Source: Desulfatibacillum alkenivorans DSM 16219 (lineage in GTDB: Bacteria > Desulfobacterota > Desulfobacteria > Desulfobacterales > Desulfatibacillaceae). From it: 64,000 nt of DNA. Shown in pieces: positions 1 to 7,371 of the stretch (positions are counted from its first letter, which is position 1; every line of letters begins with the position of its first letter). The translations under genes and the position numbers were made by a program. The stretch spans positions 1-64,000 of the forward strand of contig NZ_FQZU01000029.1 of NCBI RefSeq assembly GCF_900142135.1. Direction: 5' to 3'. Under the pieces are notes generated by a model that was given only the letters and a program-made list of their open reading frames with translations, searched no databases and was not told the origin of the DNA.

Positions 1-230
1 AACGAGACTTTGCCATAGTCCTGCCTCAATCGCTTCTTCCAGTAGTAAAATTGGTGGAGTTTGAGACCGTGATTTTGGCAATAGGCTTTTTGTGTGAGAC
101 CGCTCTGGCGGCATTGGGCGAGGTGATGCTCCCAAAACCGGCGTTTGTCTTTGGGATCGGACAGGTCTTGGCTTGGTGCGGAAAAACGATCTTCTCGGCT
201 CTTCGTCGGATAAATGGCTTCTTGTGACAT
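1..230 (-). CDS. IS66-type accessory protein TnpA, N-terminal part (runs off the left edge)
   Basis: Reading leftward from an ATG at 230, preceded by GGAG (agGAGattcc), the frame stays open to the window edge, giving 76 residues. The stretch RRFWEHHLAQCRQSGLTQKA followed by YCQNHGL and FYYWKKRLR has the spacing of IS66 family TnpA proteins (SGLxxxxYCxxHGLxxxxFxxWRRRL). These are small helix-turn-helix proteins encoded ahead of tnpB and the DDE transposase tnpC. Those two genes would lie outside the window. I could not identify the IS terminal inverted repeat. Family assignment rests on this motif only. Confidence 0.7.
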   Translation of the reverse strand, partial: MSQEAIYPTKSREDRFSAPSQDLSDPKDKRRFWEHHLAQCRQSGLTQKAYCQNHGLKLHQFYYWKKRLRQDYGKVS

Positions 231-274
231 GGAATCTCCTTTCAAAAGATGGAAATTCTTATGCCACATCCCGA

Positions 275-751
275 TTAACCCGTGAAGATGCGGTTGTTTA
301 GACGGTTACGTTGCTGAAAGCGCTGCCAGCTCAGGAAAAAAATGGTTCCTGCATACATAAAAAAGAGCAGATACAGGCCCGACCCTATCACTCCTGCCAG
401 CCTTAACGGAGGGTATTTGAAGGACGCATAGGTGATTTCAAAACGTTGCTCTCCACCGAATGGCGCTACCATTAAAAGTAAAGGAAGACTTAAAATAAAT
501 CCCCAAAACACCATAGGCCATTGGCTGATAAATCCTTCACCAAGAATAGGATATACCCATCCTCCCAATTTAAACAGCAAGCTGCTGAAACATATGCTTA
601 TTGCTGTACCGATGAGAGCCAGCAGAACAATGTCCATCCATCGAACAAAAGTTGGCGAGTCGAAATGGACCTTTATCCGGACGAGTAGACCTTTTATCCA
701 GGCTGGCCAAACCTTTATCTGATCGAACACACCTTTTTTCCAGGCGGGCAC
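275..751 (-). CDS. Small inner-membrane protein of unknown function
   Basis: About 158 residues with three or four hydrophobic segments (near residues 40-60, 75-100 and 118-140), so an integral membrane protein. I recognise no family. The frame extends upstream to a TTG at 769, but a GTG at 751 has a clear Shine-Dalgarno (CAGGAG, six bases upstream) inside that extension, so I prefer GTG. The stop at 275 lies only 44 bases from the IS66-type gene. It is therefore possible that the native C-terminus was replaced by the insertion, although nothing in the sequence proves truncation. Confidence 0.6.
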   Translation of the reverse strand: MPAWKKGVFDQIKVWPAWIKGLLVRIKVHFDSPTFVRWMDIVLLALIGTAISICFSSLLFKLGGWVYPILGEGFISQWPMVFWGFILSLPLLLMVAPFGGEQRFEITYASFKYPPLRLAGVIGSGLYLLFFMYAGTIFFLSWQRFQQRNRLNNRIFTG

Positions 752-1036
752 AATTGACTCCTGACTCAATGAGGTTAAAAATAGCTATGAATTATGTTTT
801 GTTTATCATAAAATTATGTATTTTAAAATGAAAATCATTGTCTATCCAGGGGGGTATATGGTGAAGGCCTTGTTCACAATCATAGCTTTTGTCCTAATGC
901 ACAATTCGTTCACGGCATTTTGGGTGGAATAGTTCAACCCAATATCTCTTTATTGACATTGCATGGCCCGACCATTACTATGTTAAAAACATATGATATT
1001 TCATTGATTTATGATCAGGAATCTCGAGGAAATGTC

Positions 1037-1582
1037 ATGCGCTATCGCCGCGTGAAAATGGATGGCGGGACCTATTTTTTTACGCTTGTCACATACCAGC
1101 GCGCTCCGCTCTTCTCCTCGTTAGAAAACTGCGGCCTATTACGCGAGGCGTTCCGGCAGGTGATGGAAAAGCATCCTTTTTCCATAGACGCTTTTGTCCT
1201 TCTTCCGGATCATCTGCACTGTATTTGGACTCTTCCGGGCGGAGACCGGAACTATTCCATGCGCTGGAGGATGATCAAATCCCAATTTACAAGGGAATGT
1301 AAAAAACAAAAGGTCTTGTCGCAATCCAACGCCGCCAGGGCTCGGAAGCAGGAGCAAACCGTCTGGCAGCGAAGATTTTGGGAGCACACCATTCGAGACG
1401 CCCATGATTATAGGAAGCACGTTGAATACATTCATTTCAATCCGGTAAAGCACGGGCATGCGGAGCGACCGGCGGAATGGAAGTATTCAAGTTTTCATCG
1501 TTTTGTGCGTCAAGGGATATACCCAGAGTCTTGGGGAAGGCATCCGAAAGACTATGCCTTTGAAGAAGATATTCTTGAATGA
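1037..1582 (+). CDS. REP-associated tyrosine transposase (RAYT, Y1_Tnp family)
   Basis: A 181-residue HUH-superfamily nuclease related to IS200/IS605 TnpA. The metal-binding motif is LPDHLHCIW (H59 and H61), and the C-terminal helix motif HVEYIHFNPVKHG carries the candidate catalytic tyrosine. It is followed by the WKYSSF signature usual in RAYTs. Such proteins nick single-stranded DNA at REP palindromes. The start at 1037 follows gagga by six bases; a longer frame from 920 lacks a ribosome site. A perfect 16-bp inverted repeat lies about 100 bases downstream (1685-1778) and is a candidate substrate. A second, divergent RAYT is at 58509. Confidence 0.88.
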   Translation: MRYRRVKMDGGTYFFTLVTYQRAPLFSSLENCGLLREAFRQVMEKHPFSIDAFVLLPDHLHCIWTLPGGDRNYSMRWRMIKSQFTRECKKQKVLSQSNAARARKQEQTVWQRRFWEHTIRDAHDYRKHVEYIHFNPVKHGHAERPAEWKYSSFHRFVRQGIYPESWGRHPKDYAFEEDILE

Positions 1583-1684
1583 GTGTCAACCGGGTTTGGT
1601 TTTGTTGGGTTTCGCAGGGAGGGATTGCCCATAACCGGCGCTTTCATCCGTACAATAATACAGGCGAAACTCACTCTGTTCTAT

Positions 1685-1778
1685 GCTCTACCCAACCTAC
1701 GTATCGTTATTGCTTCAATCCCAATAACTTTAGCATATATTCAATGTTTTATAAGTAGAGGTGTAGGTTGGGTAGAGC
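1685..1778. repeat. 16-bp perfect inverted repeat (REP/BIME-like) downstream of RAYT
   Basis: The arm gctctacccaacctac at 1685-1700 is the exact reverse complement of gtaggttgggtagagc at 1763-1778, with a 62-base spacer. Paired arms next to a RAYT gene are the expected layout of REP/BIME substrates. The 1583-1921 stretch is open in one frame but has no recognisable protein, so I treat it as repeat DNA. Confidence 0.7.
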
Positions 1779-1926
1779 GTTGGAAAGCGCTTCCAAAAGT
1801 ATGCGCGCGGGAGGTGTCAAAGAAGTCGGTCAAAATTGATTTTCTTTTCGCAAAACCCAACATCAGGAGCCCGCTTATCAAGGAGGGGAAAATAAAATCC
1901 GGGGAAGTTTCTCCATTTTAAAACAA

Positions 1927-1962
1927 GCATGCCGCCGGATTAATATAAAACCGGCGGCATGC
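1927..1962 (-). terminator. Intrinsic terminator of the DUF3795 gene
   Basis: A perfect 12-bp stem gcatgccgccgg / ccggcggcatgc with a 12-base AT-rich loop. On the minus strand it is followed by ttgtttt and lies 14 bases after the stop codon at 1977. Confidence 0.7.
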
Positions 1963-1976
1963 CAGACTAATCCGCA

Positions 1977-2432
1977 TTATTGTTCATCCCTCTTCGCCAG
2001 GGTCCAGGGCAAATTGAAATAATCATGCCGGACCTGGGCGGATTTGGTTTCGGCCCATTTGTCCACGCCCAGGCGTTTGATCAGGCACAGGTTGAAAACC
2101 TTGAAATTGTGGGGCAGCTCCGTGGACATATCCGCGTAGGGATGGAGATAGTCGCACGGAAAATCGTCGCAGTCCCCGCAGAATTCAAGCCCTTTCTCTT
2201 TGACGCATTCGTAGGACGCGCATCGGTGGCCCTCTCCGAACGCTTTCCGGTGCACGGGGATCTTTCCGTCGTGGGCCCGGCATCCCATACAAAGCAGGTC
2301 ATCTATGGTCATGTTGTATTGTTCGGAAATTTTCTTCACTTCCTCCATGGCCGCGTCGTCTTCGTGGGCGAGGAAGTAGATGCAGTTAAAGCAATCCAGT
2401 CCGCAGGGGGCTGTCATAAAGGCGTAATCCAT
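1977..2432 (-). CDS. DUF3795-type cysteine-rich protein
   Basis: A 151-residue soluble protein of the DUF3795 type. The N-terminal TAPCGLDCFNC opens the domain and is followed by CMGC, a Cys near YECVKEKG, and CGDCDDFPC. These eight or so cysteines suggest a metal site (zinc or Fe-S). Molecular function is not known for the family. The ATG at 2432 is chosen because AAGGAG lies nine bases upstream; a longer frame to 2513 has no ribosome site. It stands alone with its own terminator. Confidence 0.75.
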   Translation of the reverse strand: MDYAFMTAPCGLDCFNCIYFLAHEDDAAMEEVKKISEQYNMTIDDLLCMGCRAHDGKIPVHRKAFGEGHRCASYECVKEKGLEFCGDCDDFPCDYLHPYADMSTELPHNFKVFNLCLIKRLGVDKWAETKSAQVRHDYFNLPWTLAKRDEQ

Positions 2433-2506
2433 GGCGCTTTCTCCTTGGTTGGGGTGAAAGTTGCATACTGCGCCGTTTTTTAGATCAGGAGGGGAGGTGC
2501 GGGCAT

Positions 2507-2569
2507 CCCCCAATTGGGGGAGCGGGGCTTTTTTTTAATGCGGCGGCCGATTTTTTTTATCAGCCGCCG
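2507..2569. other. Two intergenic hairpins between DUF1499 and DUF3795 genes
   Basis: The stem ccccc/ggggg with loop aatt (2507-2520) is followed on the plus strand by a T8 run at 2529-2536. A second inverted repeat pairs cggcggc (2541-2547) with gccgccg (2563-2569) around an A/T-rich loop, just after the stop of the DUF1499 gene. Together they probably end transcription here. Direction is ambiguous because the T-run suits the plus strand while the genes are on the minus strand. Confidence 0.4.
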
Positions 2570-2579
2570 TCTGAGTAAT

Positions 2580-3011
2580 TCATTGCTTGAACTTTGCGCA
2601 AATCTCTTCCATGCGTTTTTTGTTCACCCCAAAATCCGAGTACCCCGTTCTGGAGGCGGAGCGGAAGTGAATCTGCCTGGCTTCTTCATCCACCAGGATT
2701 TCCACGTCGTCCTTGAACTTGAAAATTTTGGAGGAAAACACGGCGTGGATGTATTTGTCCGTTTGGGCGACGATTTCCGTCCTGGGCATGGCGCTTATAA
2801 TCGCCGCCAGCTTTTCGATGGCCTGGGCGCCATCGCCCGAAAAATCAAGAGGGTCCATATAATGCTTGGCGTCGTCAGGCGCCGCTTTGGTGGAAACGCA
2901 ATTGGGCGAATTAGGGCACGGATTGATATCAGGGTCTCCGGCCGACGCTCCGCCGGGACCGGCCAGCATGAGCATCCCGGCCAGGGGTATGATCCATGCG
3001 TCAAATTTCAT
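2580..3011 (-). CDS. DUF1499 family exported protein
   Basis: A 143-residue protein with a signal peptide (residues 1-24, ending GASAG). The mature part carries the family signature: NPCPNSPNCVST near the N-terminus, SKIFKFKDDVEILVD in the middle, and the closing RTGYSDFGVNKKRMEEI. Members are small periplasmic or envelope proteins of unknown biochemical role. The ATG at 3011 has a GGAGG-type ribosome site (ttaaaGGAGGcccacc). It is the upstream neighbour of the DUF3795 gene, separated by about 150 bases with hairpins, so probably independently transcribed. Confidence 0.8.
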   Translation of the reverse strand: MKFDAWIIPLAGMLMLAGPGGASAGDPDINPCPNSPNCVSTKAAPDDAKHYMDPLDFSGDGAQAIEKLAAIISAMPRTEIVAQTDKYIHAVFSSKIFKFKDDVEILVDEEARQIHFRSASRTGYSDFGVNKKRMEEICAKFKQ

Positions 3012-3285
3012 GGTGGGCCTCCTTTAAATGCAAGATTAAGTGTGGACGGTCTATTATTAAATAATGGCGCCGAAACGGATTGTGTCAAATTTTTGAAGCC
3101 AAATTTCGAACAAAAAAAACGATCGCACGTTCTTTTATCCAAAAGCCGAACCCTAGAGGAATTCATTTTTTTGAATGGAATTTTATTTTCTGAATACTCC
3201 GGGAAGCCGCGCCCTTTCAGGGCTTCCGCCTTCTTACAATCTTGCCGCCGTTTTCAACGGGTTGCGCGGACGTGAAACAATGATC

Positions 3286-3332
3286 GTGAACAATTTCACT
3301 AGTCGTTGACAGAAGGGTATAGTCCATATTAA
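3286..3332 (+). promoter_or_regulatory. Putative promoter and autoregulatory palindrome of the double TetR gene
   Basis: A TTGACA box at 3306-3311 is followed after 15 bases by TATTAA (3327-3332), a shorter than ideal spacing. Just upstream, GTGAA-caat-TTCAC (3286-3299) is a 14-bp palindrome of the size a TetR protein could bind. TetR regulators often sit on such sites in front of their own gene. Binding is inference. Confidence 0.4.
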
Positions 3333-3340
3333 AGGGACGT

Positions 3341-4726
3341 ATGGCAAAAAAGGTTCAAAAGAAAAAAGTCGCCTCTTACACCAAAGGCAAGGCGACCCGG
3401 AGCAAGATTATCGCCGCGGCAAGAAGGGTGTTCGCAAGCCGGCCCTACACCTCCGCCAGCATCCGGGCCATTGCCAAAGAGGGGGGATTCAACCATCCGC
3501 TGATTCATCATTACTTCCCTTCCAAGGCGGACCTGTTCATGACGGTCTCCAAGGAGCTTTATGATGAATACATGGAGCTTAGCTCCACCTGGATGGAAGG
3601 CGTCTGGGACATGGGCATGGACGAGAGCCTCCGGACCTCCGTGGAGCGGATTGTGGAGGACGTGTTCGACCACCCGGACGCTTTGCGCACGGTCATGCAG
3701 AACATGGCCCACGGCCTGAAGGTCGCGGACCTTCCCGGCCTGGATTTTTTCCCGGAGTTCTGGGCGGGCATTCAGGAGGTTTTCCGCAACGGGTTGTCGC
3801 CCTACGCCTGCCGGCGGGACATCGCCATGTGGATTTTGGGTTTTCATATGGTGATTTTCAACTGCGTGGGAGCGCCTCATTATCATGCCAAGGTCCTGGG
3901 CATGTCGCCCAAAAGCCCCGAATACAGGCAATGGGTCAAAGACGCTTTGATGTTCCTTTTTTACCCCTCCCTGAAAAAGCTGGTTTTTTCCCAGCCCGGG
4001 GACGAGCAGCCCATGACCTGGCCGCTTAACCCGCCCCGTCAAGGCAGCCGGGCATACGGCTCGTTGCACGCCCAGCCGATTGAAAGCCTGAAAAAGGGAG
4101 AGCAGACCCGGATAAAAATCCTGGAGGCCGCCCGCAAGGTGTTCACCGCCCATCCCTACAATACGGCGAGCATCCGCATGATCGGCAAGGAAGGCGGCTT
4201 TGACTTCACCCTGATTCACCATTATTTTCCGTCCAAGGCCGAGCTGTTCGAAGCCCTGGCCGCCCAGACCATGGAGGACCTGCTGCCCCAGGCCTATGTG
4301 TGGATGGAAGACCTTGCCCCCCTGAAGGTGGAGGACGGGCTGTCCATCTTCGCTGACCGTGCCATGGATTATTGCTTCCGGAATCCCGCAGCCCTCCACG
4401 GCCTCATGCAGAATATCGCCCAGCTGGATCAGTTGGAGGAGATTCCCGGCTTTGAACGCTTCGCCCAACTCAACTTGGCCACCCAGGAGGCTTTTCGTGA
4501 ATCCACCGGCATCCGCCGGGCCACGGACAAGGAAATCCAGATGTTCTCCTTTGGCGTGTATCTGATTTTATACAATTGCCTGGGCGTCTCCCATTTCCCC
4601 ACCCAGATCATGGGCCAGAACATGGAGGATCAGGAATACAGACAGTGGGTCAAGGATTTCATGATGATCATCCTCCTGCCGGTCCTGGAACGCATGATCA
4701 AGCCAAGAGCCCAAAAAGCAAGCTGA
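3341..4726 (+). CDS. Tandem double TetR-family transcriptional regulator
   Basis: 461 residues containing two full TetR units. Unit 1 starts its helix-turn-helix at residue 16 (GKATRSKIIAAARRVF, then HHYFPSKADLF). Unit 2 repeats it at residue 253 (GEQTRIKILEAARKVF, then HHYFPSKAELF). The ligand/dimerisation halves are also duplicated: YRQWVKD occurs at residues 195 and 433, so the copies are collinear with an offset of about 237 residues. A normal TetR is about 200 residues and acts as a homodimer; this chain could fold as a covalent pseudo-dimer. A linker of roughly 35 residues (about 215-250) joins the units. There is no frameshift, stop or internal ribosome site at the junction. Target genes are unknown; no enzyme gene is adjacent on the same strand. 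Confidence 0.9.
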   Translation: MAKKVQKKKVASYTKGKATRSKIIAAARRVFASRPYTSASIRAIAKEGGFNHPLIHHYFPSKADLFMTVSKELYDEYMELSSTWMEGVWDMGMDESLRTSVERIVEDVFDHPDALRTVMQNMAHGLKVADLPGLDFFPEFWAGIQEVFRNGLSPYACRRDIAMWILGFHMVIFNCVGAPHYHAKVLGMSPKSPEYRQWVKDALMFLFYPSLKKLVFSQPGDEQPMTWPLNPPRQGSRAYGSLHAQPIESLKKGEQTRIKILEAARKVFTAHPYNTASIRMIGKEGGFDFTLIHHYFPSKAELFEALAAQTMEDLLPQAYVWMEDLAPLKVEDGLSIFADRAMDYCFRNPAALHGLMQNIAQLDQLEEIPGFERFAQLNLATQEAFRESTGIRRATDKEIQMFSFGVYLILYNCLGVSHFPTQIMGQNMEDQEYRQWVKDFMMIILLPVLERMIKPRAQKAS

Positions 4727-4749
4727 AAAAATTCCCAGAAATCAAATGC

Positions 4750-5118
4750 CTATTCTGCAATAGGAGAATTCGAATTTTTACAGCCTTTTGCTTCTATAGC
4801 CTTGCGAACGGCTTCCTTTTCCCCTCTGACGTTTGCTAGTTCAGAGGCCTCAACCCCATCTCCCTCTCCAACCCCCCACCAAAATGCTTGAACTTTGCTA
4901 CTTTTAATCCGTTGTTCCTGAGCCGTAACCAATTGATTTTCTCGTCTGGCTAAAGAGGCCTCTTCTGCAGCCAGTTCTTCACACGAAAAATCTTTGTAAT
5001 TAAGTCCAGATGTATAGGAACCGGTAATTTGTGAAGGCGGGGTTGGCATATTGAGGCATCCTATAAGAGAACCCGATAAGGCTATTCCTATAGCAAGGCA
5101 ACGAATTTTGTTGTTCAT
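4750..5118 (-). CDS. Small lipoprotein with helical charged domain
   Basis: 122 residues. The N-terminus MNNKIRCLAIGIALSGSLIGC is a lipoprotein signal with lipobox LIGC, so the mature protein should be membrane-anchored. The rest (FSCEELAAEEASLARREN, then AFWWGVGEGDG and ELANVRGEKEAVRKAIEAKGC) is helical and charged, with a pair of cysteines that could form a disulfide. Similar short lipoproteins exist in proteobacteria but I know no function. The start at 5118 follows AGGAGG by seven bases; a longer frame to 5241 would bury the signal peptide. Confidence 0.65.
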   Translation of the reverse strand: MNNKIRCLAIGIALSGSLIGCLNMPTPPSQITGSYTSGLNYKDFSCEELAAEEASLARRENQLVTAQEQRIKSSKVQAFWWGVGEGDGVEASELANVRGEKEAVRKAIEAKGCKNSNSPIAE

Positions 5119-5327
5119 ACTCTGCCTCCTTGGATTGTGGACCATTAGCATGTGAACACATTTCATATCTGAAAGTGTTTTTTGTTTGATAGTAATTGTA
5201 TCAGATAACATGAAACTCATGCAATATTGGTTGGTATCCAATCATTATTTTCACAGATTGACCTGACTGACCGCTTCCTCTATCCTTAAATGCGTGTATC
5301 TCCACAACTTCATCCAAGGAGCCGGGC

Positions 5328-6053
5328 ATGCCTGACGACTACACTCTCCAAATCAAAGCCAAGGCCGCGCAACTGGGCGCCGATCTGGCCGGAATCGCCG
5401 ATCTCGCCCCATTCAAGGACGAAAAGACCTATCCGGCCTCATTGCTGGCGCCTTTTACCCGCGCCCTTTCCATGGCCGTCCAGATACCGTCCATGGTTTT
5501 CGAAACTATCCACAAAAAGCCCAGCGACTTGTACAATCACGTGTACAAGACGGCCAACATGATGTTGGATCAGATCGCCCTAAAGGCGGCGGGCTCCCTG
5601 GAACAGGACGGATACCGGAGCCTGCCCATTCCCGCTTCCCAGATTATTGACGTGAAGGATTATCGCGGCGCCCTGAGCCATAAGGCGATTGCGCGCATGG
5701 CGGGCTTGGGGTGGCAGGGAAAGAGCCTGCTTTTGGTGACTCCCAAATTCGGCCCCAGAGTCAGATTGGTAACCGTGCTGACCAACGCCCCCCTGGAACC
5801 GGACGGCCCTGTTGCAAACCGATGCGGAAAATGCACCAACTGTAAGGACGCCTGCCCTGCGGGCGCCATCAAAGGGGTGCAAATTAAGGACCGGTATGCA
5901 GACCGGAATCAAGCCCTGGATTTTCAAAAATGCGTGGATAAAACCGCCGAGTTCGCCCGCATGGACAACATTGGCGCCAGGATTTGCGGATTCTGCATCA
6001 AGGCCTGCCCCTTCGGCCGAAAAAATCCCAAAAACCTGCCCTGGCTGCAGTAG
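5328..6053 (+). CDS. QueG-like (epoxyqueuosine reductase-related) double [4Fe-4S] protein
   Basis: 241 residues. The C-terminal third holds two ferredoxin-type cluster motifs: C166-x2-C169-x2-C172-x3-C176-P, and C202 with C220-x2-C223-x3-C227-P. The preceding region (HKAIARMAGLGWQGKSLLLVTP, then GPRVRLVTVLTNAPLEPD) is the conserved part of the QueG/COG1600 family. It is much shorter than true QueG (about 350 residues) and lacks the C-terminal HEAT-like region, so it belongs to the short subgroup common in anaerobes and is unlikely to be the tRNA-modifying enzyme itself. It is probably a cytoplasmic electron-transfer protein. The ATG follows aaGGAGccgggc. Confidence 0.75.
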   Translation: MPDDYTLQIKAKAAQLGADLAGIADLAPFKDEKTYPASLLAPFTRALSMAVQIPSMVFETIHKKPSDLYNHVYKTANMMLDQIALKAAGSLEQDGYRSLPIPASQIIDVKDYRGALSHKAIARMAGLGWQGKSLLLVTPKFGPRVRLVTVLTNAPLEPDGPVANRCGKCTNCKDACPAGAIKGVQIKDRYADRNQALDFQKCVDKTAEFARMDNIGARICGFCIKACPFGRKNPKNLPWLQ

Positions 6054-6135
6054 CGGCCGGCGGCCATGCATCATACTGGTTGCATACGCGTCGCAACGGG
6101 GATGACGGAGAACGCCGGCGGCCTGTATAGGGTGG

Positions 6136-6358
6136 CCCAGGCAAGGCTTTTTTTGCCTGGGTTCGAGGAACAAAAGGTGCGCCCGGGAAAGAATGCAGAA
6201 AGAGGGTATGGTCGGCGGACGAATGGATTTGGTTGAATCCGTGCTTTTGTCTGGTTGTGGGTAGGGCTTTCGTCCGCAGGGAGCGATGGTTTCTATCACC
6301 CCCAAAGGCCGCTCCTGCTGCGCTGGCGCGCCCAGGCAGGATACTGCTCTGCCTGGGC
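6136..6358. other. 420-bp intergenic region with GC-rich hairpins
   Basis: The gap 6054-6473 holds no convincing gene. It contains cccaggcaa/ttgcctggg (6136-6144/6153-6161) and gcccaggcag/ctgcctgggc (6330-6339/6349-6358), which share the same core, plus shorter gatcc/ggatc pairs near 6404-6424. They lie between convergent genes and may act as terminators or be small dispersed repeats. Confidence 0.5.
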
Positions 6359-6473
6359 CATCCATTATCGTCGCCGGAGGCGTAGGTCGACATCCCGCAA
6401 GGGCGATCCATTTTTCAGGATCGTCCGCAAGCGGAGACCCACGATCCTTTTTGCCTATCCGCTTACAGGACCT

Positions 6474-7277
6474 TTATTTCCCCTCAAACTTGGGCTCGCG
6501 CTTTTCCTTAAAAGCCTTGGGGCCTTCCTGGGCGTCCTTGCTCATGAACACGGGCAGGGCCAGCTCCAATTCCCTCTGCAGGCCTTCGGACAACGGCTTG
6601 CCGCGGTTTTCTATGACGGATTTCTTGATGGCTTCCACGGCCAGGGGGCCGTTCTTGCAGATGATACCGGCGTACCGTTCCGCCTCCTCCATCACTTTTT
6701 CCCGGGGAACGATCTTGTTGATAAAGCCAAGACGCAAGGCTTCCTCCGCCTCCATCAACTCTCCGGTCAGCAGGATTTCCATGGCCCGGGCGTAAGGCAG
6801 CTGCCTGGGCAGGCGGATGCTCGACCCTCCGGCCGGAAAAATGGCCCATTTGACTTCCTGCAGCCCGAACTTGACCCCTTCAGCGGCGATGCGGATGTCC
6901 GTGGCGTACAGGGCCTCCATGCCGCCTGCGATGGCGTGGCCGTTGATGGCGGCGATGACCGGCTTGTACAAGGGATATTCCCGCAGGATGGCTTTGTTCA
7001 CGATCATGGGATCGCTCTGGCAGGCTTTTTCCGCGTCCGTTTCGGCCGGCTTGGCGCCCGTGAACAAGGGGATCAGCTTGCCCAGGTCCGCGCCCGAGCA
7101 AAACACCTTGTCCCCGGTCCCGGTCAGAATGGCGCAGCGCATTTCCTTGTCTTCGGCGTAATCCTTCCATGCGTCGATCAATTGCAGGATGGTTTCCGGG
7201 TCCATGGCGTTTCGGGCCTCGGGCCGGTTAAAAGTCAGGTACGCGATATTGTTTCTTTTTTCGTAGATCAAACCCAT
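6474..7277 (-). CDS. Enoyl-CoA hydratase/isomerase family protein (crotonase)
   Basis: 267 residues, the usual crotonase length. The oxyanion-hole region CSGADLG (60-66) and the AIAGGMEALYATD helix (115-127) are present. Both acid/base glutamates of true enoyl-CoA hydratases appear to be kept: E121 in GGME and E141 in LQEVKW, 20 residues apart as in the characterised enzymes. It should hydrate trans-2-enoyl-CoA in beta-oxidation, in the cytoplasm. The exact chain length preference cannot be read. The ATG has GGAGG six bases upstream. It lies 94 bases after the AOR gene with its own candidate promoter. Confidence 0.88.
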   Translation of the reverse strand: MGLIYEKRNNIAYLTFNRPEARNAMDPETILQLIDAWKDYAEDKEMRCAILTGTGDKVFCSGADLGKLIPLFTGAKPAETDAEKACQSDPMIVNKAILREYPLYKPVIAAINGHAIAGGMEALYATDIRIAAEGVKFGLQEVKWAIFPAGGSSIRLPRQLPYARAMEILLTGELMEAEEALRLGFINKIVPREKVMEEAERYAGIICKNGPLAVEAIKKSVIENRGKPLSEGLQRELELALPVFMSKDAQEGPKAFKEKREPKFEGK

Positions 7278-7331
7278 GGAATTCCTCCTTGTTGATTGGA
7301 TAAAGGCCGTGAAGAGGGGGAGCTAATTTGA

Positions 7332-7360
7332 ATATTAATATAAAATATTCATTTTTGCAA
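7332..7360 (-). promoter_or_regulatory. Candidate sigma70-type promoter of the enoyl-CoA hydratase gene
   Basis: Reading on the minus strand, TTGCAA (7360-7355) is followed after 17 bases by TAATAT (7337-7332). The spacer and surroundings are very AT-rich compared with the flanking genes. This would let the hydratase gene be transcribed separately from the AOR gene upstream. Confidence 0.35.
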
Positions 7361-7371
7361 GGGGGAATCCG

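Noticed and set aside
8-230. Complete IS66 element in the window
   Set aside because: Only the N-terminal part of the accessory protein is present, and no terminal inverted repeat could be identified.
1583-1921. 112-codon frame after the RAYT
   Set aside because: No ribosome site beyond the RAYT stop, no family, and it spans the inverted-repeat DNA; treated as non-coding repeat.
3329-4468. Long minus-strand frames antisense to the double TetR and many other genes
   Set aside because: High-GC antisense shadows: histidine/glycine-rich, no ribosome sites, no recognisable domains, while the opposite strand has clear families.
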